From positions 1-39,833 of the forward strand of contig CAXMSE010000105.1 of the NCBI GenBank assembly GCA_964196195.1: DNA of 39,833 bases. Direction: 5' to 3'. The position numbers and the translations under genes are program-made. The stretch comes from OFTM10 sp964196195 (GTDB taxonomy: Bacteria > Actinomycetota > Acidimicrobiia > Acidimicrobiales > Aldehydirespiratoraceae). Below are positions 32,238 through 39,833 of the stretch, in pieces. The notes under the pieces are model-generated. The model made no database searches and was not told the origin of the DNA. It saw nothing but the letters and a program-made list of their open reading frames with translations. Numbering within the stretch: the first letter of the stretch is position 1; each line of letters starts with the position of its first letter.

Positions 32238-32477
32238 ATGAGCCTGTCAGCGCCAGGCCGGAGCCCAGGGAGTCCACCAGTGAACCGCTACCTTGTCGCC
32301 GCAGACATCGACCATGGAGAAAGGGGTGCCTCCCTGGTTGAGTACGTGTTGTTGATGTCTCTGATCGTGCTCGTCTGTCTGGCCAGCGTGACTGCCTTCG
32401 GTGACGGCGTCAGCGGTAATGTCGATGGCTCGGCGAGCCGGATCGTGACCGCGGGCGGCGGTAGCTACACGCCCTGA
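32238..32477 (+). CDS. flp: Flp-type pilin precursor
   Basis: The small pilin subunit has 79 codons from ATG 32238, or 65 from GTG 32280. The leader ends DIDHGERG, followed by the prepilin cleavage motif G/ASLVEYVLLM: cleavage after G, with glutamate at +5 and tyrosine at +6 of the mature chain, the Flp signature. The hydrophobic helix VLLMSLIVLVCLASVTAF packs into the pilus core, and the short tail is Gly/Ser-rich. Both starts have a ribosome site (AAGGA for ATG, GGGAG for GTG). The gene stands alone behind a terminator and a large dyad. Confidence 0.85.
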   Translation: MSLSAPGRSPGSPPVNRYLVAADIDHGERGASLVEYVLLMSLIVLVCLASVTAFGDGVSGNVDGSASRIVTAGGGSYTP

Positions 32478-32520
32478 GCGGGCATCCACCACAGCCATGT
32501 GATTCGGGTACCGTTCCGGC

Positions 32521-33150
32521 GTGATCGAGATCGGGCTCACCGGGGGAATAGGAGCGGGTAAGTCCACCGTGGCCGACGCCTTGGTGCAACGCGGCGCTGT
32601 TCTCATAGATGCCGATCGGATCGTGAGGGAGCTCCAGGAGCCGGGGGAGCCCGTCTTCGAAGCCATGGTTGATCGATGGGGCAAGAGGATCCTCGGCGAG
32701 GATGGGCTGCTCAGCAGGGCTGTGGTGGCCTCCATCGTGTTTGGCGACGAGGACGAGCTGAAGGCCATCAACGGTCTCGTCCATCCCGCAGTCGCCGATG
32801 AGATCAAGCGCCGGCGCGAGGATCTCGACGATTCCGACCTGGTGGTCCTCGACATCCCTCTGCTCGTCCGTGCCGATGGCACGCTCAACGCCGATCGTTA
32901 CCCGGATTTGAGTGGGATCATCGTGGTCGATGTCGACCCCGAGTTGGCGGTCGAACGCCTGGTGACACATAGGGGATTCACCGACGAAGACGCCCGCGGC
33001 CGCATCGCCAATCAGGCCACGCGGGAAGATCGTCGAGCGGTTGCCGACATCGTGATCGACAACTCCGGCACCTTGGAGCAGCTCGAGGCTCAGATCGAAA
33101 ATGCGTGGGAGTGGATTCAGACCCTTCGGAGTGTCACACCCGATGGATAG
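32521..33150 (+). CDS. coaE: dephospho-CoA kinase
   Basis: This 209-residue P-loop kinase catalyses the last step of coenzyme A synthesis. It begins VIEIGLTGGIGAGKSTVADA, with the P-loop at residues 8-15, then has IDADRIVRELQEPGEPV, DIPLLVRADGT, VVDVDPELAVERL and RIANQATREDRRAVADIVID, all standard for CoaE. The start is GTG 32521. The uvrB gene follows after 9 bases, so the two are probably co-transcribed, as in other Actinobacteria. Confidence 0.96.
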   Translation: MIEIGLTGGIGAGKSTVADALVQRGAVLIDADRIVRELQEPGEPVFEAMVDRWGKRILGEDGLLSRAVVASIVFGDEDELKAINGLVHPAVADEIKRRREDLDDSDLVVLDIPLLVRADGTLNADRYPDLSGIIVVDVDPELAVERLVTHRGFTDEDARGRIANQATREDRRAVADIVIDNSGTLEQLEAQIENAWEWIQTLRSVTPDG

Positions 33151-33159
33151 GTTGGCCTC

Positions 33160-35205
33160 ATGGCGCCCGTAACCGTTCCGTCCACCAAAACCAGGTTCCG
33201 AGTCGACGCCACATTCGAGCCGGCAGGTGATCAGCCCGCAGCCATCGAGAGCCTTTCGAAGGGCATCGAGGGTGGTGATCGTTTCCAGACCCTGCTCGGC
33301 ATCACCGGCTCGGGTAAGAGTGCCACCATTGCCTGGACCATCGAACAGGTACAGCGTCCCACCCTGGTGCTCGCGCCCAACAAGTCGCTGGCGGCCCAGC
33401 TCGCCAACGAGCTGAAGGAGTTCTTCCCCGACAACCGTGTCGAGTACTTCGTCAGCTACTACGACTATTACCAGCCCGAGGCGTACATGCCCTCGAGCGA
33501 CACCTATATCGAGAAGGACTCATCGGTCAACGACGAGATCGATCGGCTCCGCCACTCCGCCACTTCCTCCTTGCTCACCCGGCGCGACACGATCGTTGTG
33601 GCCTCGGTATCGGCCATCTACGGCCTCGGCTCACCCGAGGAATACGAAACCCAGCTTCTGGTCGTGAGGGTCGGCGAGGAACACGATCAGAGATCGATCC
33701 TGCGTCGTCTCGTCGAGCTCCAGTACGAGCGAAACGACATGAACCTCGTGAGAGGCAAGTTCCGGGTTCGCGGCGACACCATCGAAGTCCATCCGGCCTA
33801 CGACGAAGCCGCGGTTCGCATCGAACTCTTCGGCGACGATGTCGAGCAGATAACTGTGGTCGATCCGCTCACGGGCGAACGCATCCGCACGCTCGATGAG
33901 CTGGTGATCTTCCCTGCCACCCACTACGCCACCACCCAGGAGCGGATGGCAGCGGCGATCGAGCGTATAGAGGTGGAACTCCAGCAAAGGCTCGCCGAGT
34001 TCGAGGACGACGGCAGACTGCTCGAGGCCCAGCGCCTGCGCATGCGCACCGAATACGACCTCGAGATGATGCAGGAGGTCGGCTTCTGCAACGGCATCGA
34101 GAACTATTCGGGGCCGATCGACGGTCGCAGCCCCGGCGAGCCGCCCTACACACTGCTCGACTATTTCCCCGCCGACTTCCTGATGGTGATCGATGAATCC
34201 CACGTAGCGGTTCCCCAGCTCCACGGTCAGTACGAGGGCGATCGGAGCCGTAAGGCCACCCTCATCGATCATGGCTTCCGGCTGCCGTCGGCGGCCGATA
34301 ACCGACCCCTGCAGTTCGAGGAGGTCATGGAGCGGCTCAACCAGGTCGTGTTCCTGTCGGCCACGCCCAGCGCCTATGAGCTCGAGGTGTCCACTCAGGT
34401 GGTCGAGCAGATCGTGCGCCCCACCGGCCTGATCGATCCGGAGGTGATCGTCAAGCCCACCAAGGGCCAGATCGACGATCTCCACGAGCTCATCAAGGGC
34501 CGGGTCACCCGGAGTGAACGGGTGCTGGTCACCACCCTCACCAAGAAGATGGCCGAGGACCTCACTGATTACCTGCTCGAGTTGGGTACCAAAGTGCGAT
34601 ACCTCCACAGCGAGGTCGACACGATCCAACGCATCGAGATCCTCCGTGATCTCAGGCTCGGAGAGTTCGACGTGTTGGTTGGCATCAATCTGCTGAGAGA
34701 AGGGCTAGACCTTCCCGAGGTGTCGCTGGTGGCCATCCTCGACGCCGACAAGGAAGGTTTCCTGCGCAGCCAGACCTCCCTCATCCAGATGATCGGTCGC
34801 GCTGCTCGCAATGTGGCGGGCCAGGTGGTGATGTACGCCGATCAGATGACCGATTCCATGCAGAGGGCCATCTCCGAGACGATGCGTCGTCGTGGCCTCC
34901 AGCAGGCCTACAACGAAGAGCACGGCATCGACCCCACCTCGATCCGCAAGGAGATCACCGACATCTTGTCGATGATCCGGCCTGCTACAGACCGCGCCCC
35001 GGTGCCCGAGAAGCTGAGTGAGTTGGCCGACAGGCGCCGGGCCACCGATGATCTGAGCGACCTTCCCGAAGACGAGCTGGAGCGCCTGATCCGCACCCTC
35101 GAAGTCGACATGCACGACGCAGCGGTCGATCTTCGGTTCGAATACGCCGCCCGCCTGCGCGACGAGATCAAGGATCTCCGGCGCGAACTCCGCGAAATGC
35201 GCTGA
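33160..35205 (+). CDS. uvrB: excinuclease ABC subunit B
   Basis: The 681-residue damage-verifying helicase of nucleotide excision repair has P-loop GITGSGKS (47-54). The beta-hairpin that clamps DNA follows (YYDYYQPEAYMP, DSSVNDEIDRLRHSATSSLL), then SVSAIYGLGSPEEY, the DEAD-like box VIDESHV, and helicase motifs VVFLSATPSAYE, VGINLLREGLDLPEV and IQMIGRAARN. The C-terminus carries the UVR domain that binds UvrC (about 640-675: LEVDMHDAAVDLRFEYAARL). Length is normal. Confidence 0.97.
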   Translation: MAPVTVPSTKTRFRVDATFEPAGDQPAAIESLSKGIEGGDRFQTLLGITGSGKSATIAWTIEQVQRPTLVLAPNKSLAAQLANELKEFFPDNRVEYFVSYYDYYQPEAYMPSSDTYIEKDSSVNDEIDRLRHSATSSLLTRRDTIVVASVSAIYGLGSPEEYETQLLVVRVGEEHDQRSILRRLVELQYERNDMNLVRGKFRVRGDTIEVHPAYDEAAVRIELFGDDVEQITVVDPLTGERIRTLDELVIFPATHYATTQERMAAAIERIEVELQQRLAEFEDDGRLLEAQRLRMRTEYDLEMMQEVGFCNGIENYSGPIDGRSPGEPPYTLLDYFPADFLMVIDESHVAVPQLHGQYEGDRSRKATLIDHGFRLPSAADNRPLQFEEVMERLNQVVFLSATPSAYELEVSTQVVEQIVRPTGLIDPEVIVKPTKGQIDDLHELIKGRVTRSERVLVTTLTKKMAEDLTDYLLELGTKVRYLHSEVDTIQRIEILRDLRLGEFDVLVGINLLREGLDLPEVSLVAILDADKEGFLRSQTSLIQMIGRAARNVAGQVVMYADQMTDSMQRAISETMRRRGLQQAYNEEHGIDPTSIRKEITDILSMIRPATDRAPVPEKLSELADRRRATDDLSDLPEDELERLIRTLEVDMHDAAVDLRFEYAARLRDEIKDLRRELREMR

Positions 35206-35276
35206 TCACGGCACTGGCTCTGCGGTGGGGCGGCTGACAGGGCTCCACAATGACGCACGGATGCCGATAGGTCCCG

Positions 35277-36965
35277 GTGGCGACACTGATGCACGAGCGC
35301 GTAGCCGTAGCCGGACCAGGTCGGCCGTGGTTCGAGAGATTGGGTCACTCGGTGGCCGCTCTGTTTCTCGTGTTGGTCGCCCTGTCCCTACTCACCGATG
35401 GTGGGGGATTTCTCGCCACGGATGTAGGGGGCAAGGTCGCGACGGTGGAGGCCATGGACCGGCGTGGCGATCTCTCACCGGATCTCGGATATTGGGCCGA
35501 ATCGGTGGATCCCGACGGCAGCCTCTACCCGATGTGGAGCACCTCCCACGTCGGAGACAAGTGGGTCAACGCCACGACCCTGCCGATGATCTACCTCGCC
35601 CTTCCGCTGTATCAGGCGGGAGGCGTGCATCTGGCGGGCCTCATTCCCATCCTCGGAACCCTGCTCGCCGCGGTTGGCGCGTGGCGTCTCGCGCGCGAGC
35701 TCGGCGGCGACGGCACCCTCGCGTTTTGGATCGTGGGCATCGCCTCCCCTGCAACGATTTACGCCCTCGACTTCTGGGAACACTCGCTTGCTCTCGGATT
35801 GATGGTGTGGGCGGTGATCCTCGCCCTCGAGAGTTCACGAGACGAACGGGGACTGGCCACTGCGCTGGGTGCCGGCCTCCTGTTCGGTGCAGCGGCAGCC
35901 ATGCGTCAGGAAGCCTTGGTGTACGGCTTCGTTACCGGCGCGGCCCTCGGCCTGCGCCTGCTCGTGTCTGGCCGTCCTCTCACCGCCCTTCTGCGCGGAG
36001 TGATGATGGCCGCCGGTGCCGGCGCAATGGTTGTTCTGAACACCGTCCTCGAGTGGGCTGCGATAGGTAGTTCCACTCGTACGGGTCGCTCAACCGGTAC
36101 GGCCACCGCGGCCGGGGGTGATCTCGCTCTACGGCTCAAAGAGGCGATCATGACTGGCGCGTCGCCGTTCGCCCAAGGGGACCTCGTGTTCCTCCCGGTG
36201 GCACTGGTGCTTGCCTGGCTGCTCATCGAACTCGGCCGTCGGAGCTGCCAAGGCGATACTGCGAGGCTCAGGCCGATCGTCTTCGCCCTCGCCGGGATCG
36301 CCGCGATCGTGATCCTTGACCTGGCCGTCGTCGGTCTCAGGTTCATCCCGGGTCTTGCTGCCACCACGCCAGTGGCCCTGCTCGGTGTGTCACAGATCGG
36401 ACGGGACCCCGATCGTAGGTTTGTCGCCGCGATAGCGGTGCTCTCGTTGCCCCTGGTGTGGCTTGTTCAATACACCGGGGGCGCCGCCCCCCAGTGGGGC
36501 GGGCGCTACATCCTGCTCTCGGGCACCCTGCTCATCACGGTCGCCACCGCGACTCTCATGTCGGGCCCGGCGCTGAAGGTCCTACGCGCCACGGCCCTGG
36601 CGGGCCTGGCGGTAACCCTCATCGGTGTGGTCTGGACGGTCGAGCGCACCCACTCCTTCGCCGATGCGATGAGAACGCTGGCTGACCGCGACGAAGCGGT
36701 TCTTGTGTTTCACGACCCCCATCTCGCTCGAGGAGGTGGTGTGCTCGTTCTCGACGAGCAGTGGTTGGTCGCCACAGGTCCCGAGGCTCGCGAAGAAGCG
36801 GCGGATGCTCTCGAGGCGCTGGAGATAAGCGAAGTCGGCTTCGTGCAACACGATCGTGGCGATGACCCTCTCACACTTCCGGGGTGGATCATCACCGATC
36901 AGATGAGGGTGCATCTGGTAAACGACCTCCACCTGAGTGTCACTACGCTCACCGCTCCCGACTGA
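35277..36965 (+). CDS. polytopic membrane protein, possible GT-C-type glycosyltransferase
   Basis: The 562-residue protein (558 from ATG 35289) has about 11 predicted membrane helices and a soluble C-terminal part of about 110 residues. The first outer loop after helix 1 (DVGGKVATVEAMDRRGDLSP, DKWVNATTLPMIYLAL) has the position and acidic character seen in GT-C enzymes, but I cannot name a catalytic residue. Such proteins use lipid-linked sugars to modify lipids or proteins at the membrane. It lies between uvrB and uvrA in the same direction, an insertion into the repair cluster. It is not a close copy of the protein at 27928, though the layout is similar. Confidence 0.6.
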   Translation: MATLMHERVAVAGPGRPWFERLGHSVAALFLVLVALSLLTDGGGFLATDVGGKVATVEAMDRRGDLSPDLGYWAESVDPDGSLYPMWSTSHVGDKWVNATTLPMIYLALPLYQAGGVHLAGLIPILGTLLAAVGAWRLARELGGDGTLAFWIVGIASPATIYALDFWEHSLALGLMVWAVILALESSRDERGLATALGAGLLFGAAAAMRQEALVYGFVTGAALGLRLLVSGRPLTALLRGVMMAAGAGAMVVLNTVLEWAAIGSSTRTGRSTGTATAAGGDLALRLKEAIMTGASPFAQGDLVFLPVALVLAWLLIELGRRSCQGDTARLRPIVFALAGIAAIVILDLAVVGLRFIPGLAATTPVALLGVSQIGRDPDRRFVAAIAVLSLPLVWLVQYTGGAAPQWGGRYILLSGTLLITVATATLMSGPALKVLRATALAGLAVTLIGVVWTVERTHSFADAMRTLADRDEAVLVFHDPHLARGGGVLVLDEQWLVATGPEAREEAADALEALEISEVGFVQHDRGDDPLTLPGWIITDQMRVHLVNDLHLSVTTLTAPD

Positions 36966-37007
36966 CGAACAGGTGTTCGGCGCCAGTCCTCCCGATAGAG
37001 TGCCGCC

Positions 37008-39833
<2,826 letters not shown>

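Overview
The window is high-GC DNA with many GTG and TTG starts. It carries a housekeeping backbone in the order pdtaR-like - polA - rpsA - coaE - uvrB - uvrA, which is the order known from mycobacteria and other Actinobacteria. An F420-type luciferase-like oxidoreductase and a Tad (Flp) pilus locus are also present. Together these suggest an actinobacterium, most likely of the class Acidimicrobiia (marine or freshwater Ilumatobacter-like). That assignment is inferred from gene content and was not tested by any search.

Positions 1-15000 are accessory sequence. An IS110-family element fills the left edge (1 to about 1380), next to an ECF sigma factor and its membrane partner on the minus strand. 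A small conserved protein (2956-3252), an 800-base gene-poor stretch with a striking 16-base palindrome, and a secreted three-SLH-domain protein (4051-4989) follow. From 5354 to 8424 lies a scar-like island. It is bounded by the 3' halves of two different tRNA genes, Ala(GGC) on minus and Leu(CAA) on plus, both pointing outward. It holds an SDR/DUF2867-type protein, an IS6-family element and a near-perfect 30-base direct repeat.

Next come an aldehyde dehydrogenase whose overlapping partner, an iron-type alcohol dehydrogenase, survives only as a 5' stub (10210-10345), an internally deleted methyltransferase relic (10788-11147, minus) and an alpha/beta hydrolase lacking its 5' end, joined head-on to that relic. 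After this are a 2-oxoglutarate/iron oxygenase divergent from an F420-type oxidoreductase, a SRPBCC protein and a DUF3105-like lipoprotein.

From 15033 the backbone begins: a coiled-coil protein, an ANTAR response regulator overlapping it, DNA polymerase I, a methyltransferase and ribosomal protein S1 with an extreme acidic tail. Between rpsA and coaE, usually close neighbours in Actinobacteria, sits an 11.3 kb block: cpaB, cpaE, tadA/cpaF, a VWA-tadB fusion, tadC, a polytopic membrane protein, a histidine kinase, a NarL-type regulator and a tiny Flp pilin. A terminator and a large dyad precede the pilin gene, and part of the dyad also occurs before the regulator gene. This reads as a self-contained, signal-controlled pilus module. 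No TadE/TadF, prepilin peptidase or secretin genes are present in the window.

The right end returns to the backbone with coaE, uvrB, a second polytopic membrane protein and uvrA, which runs off the edge at 39833 after 942 codons.
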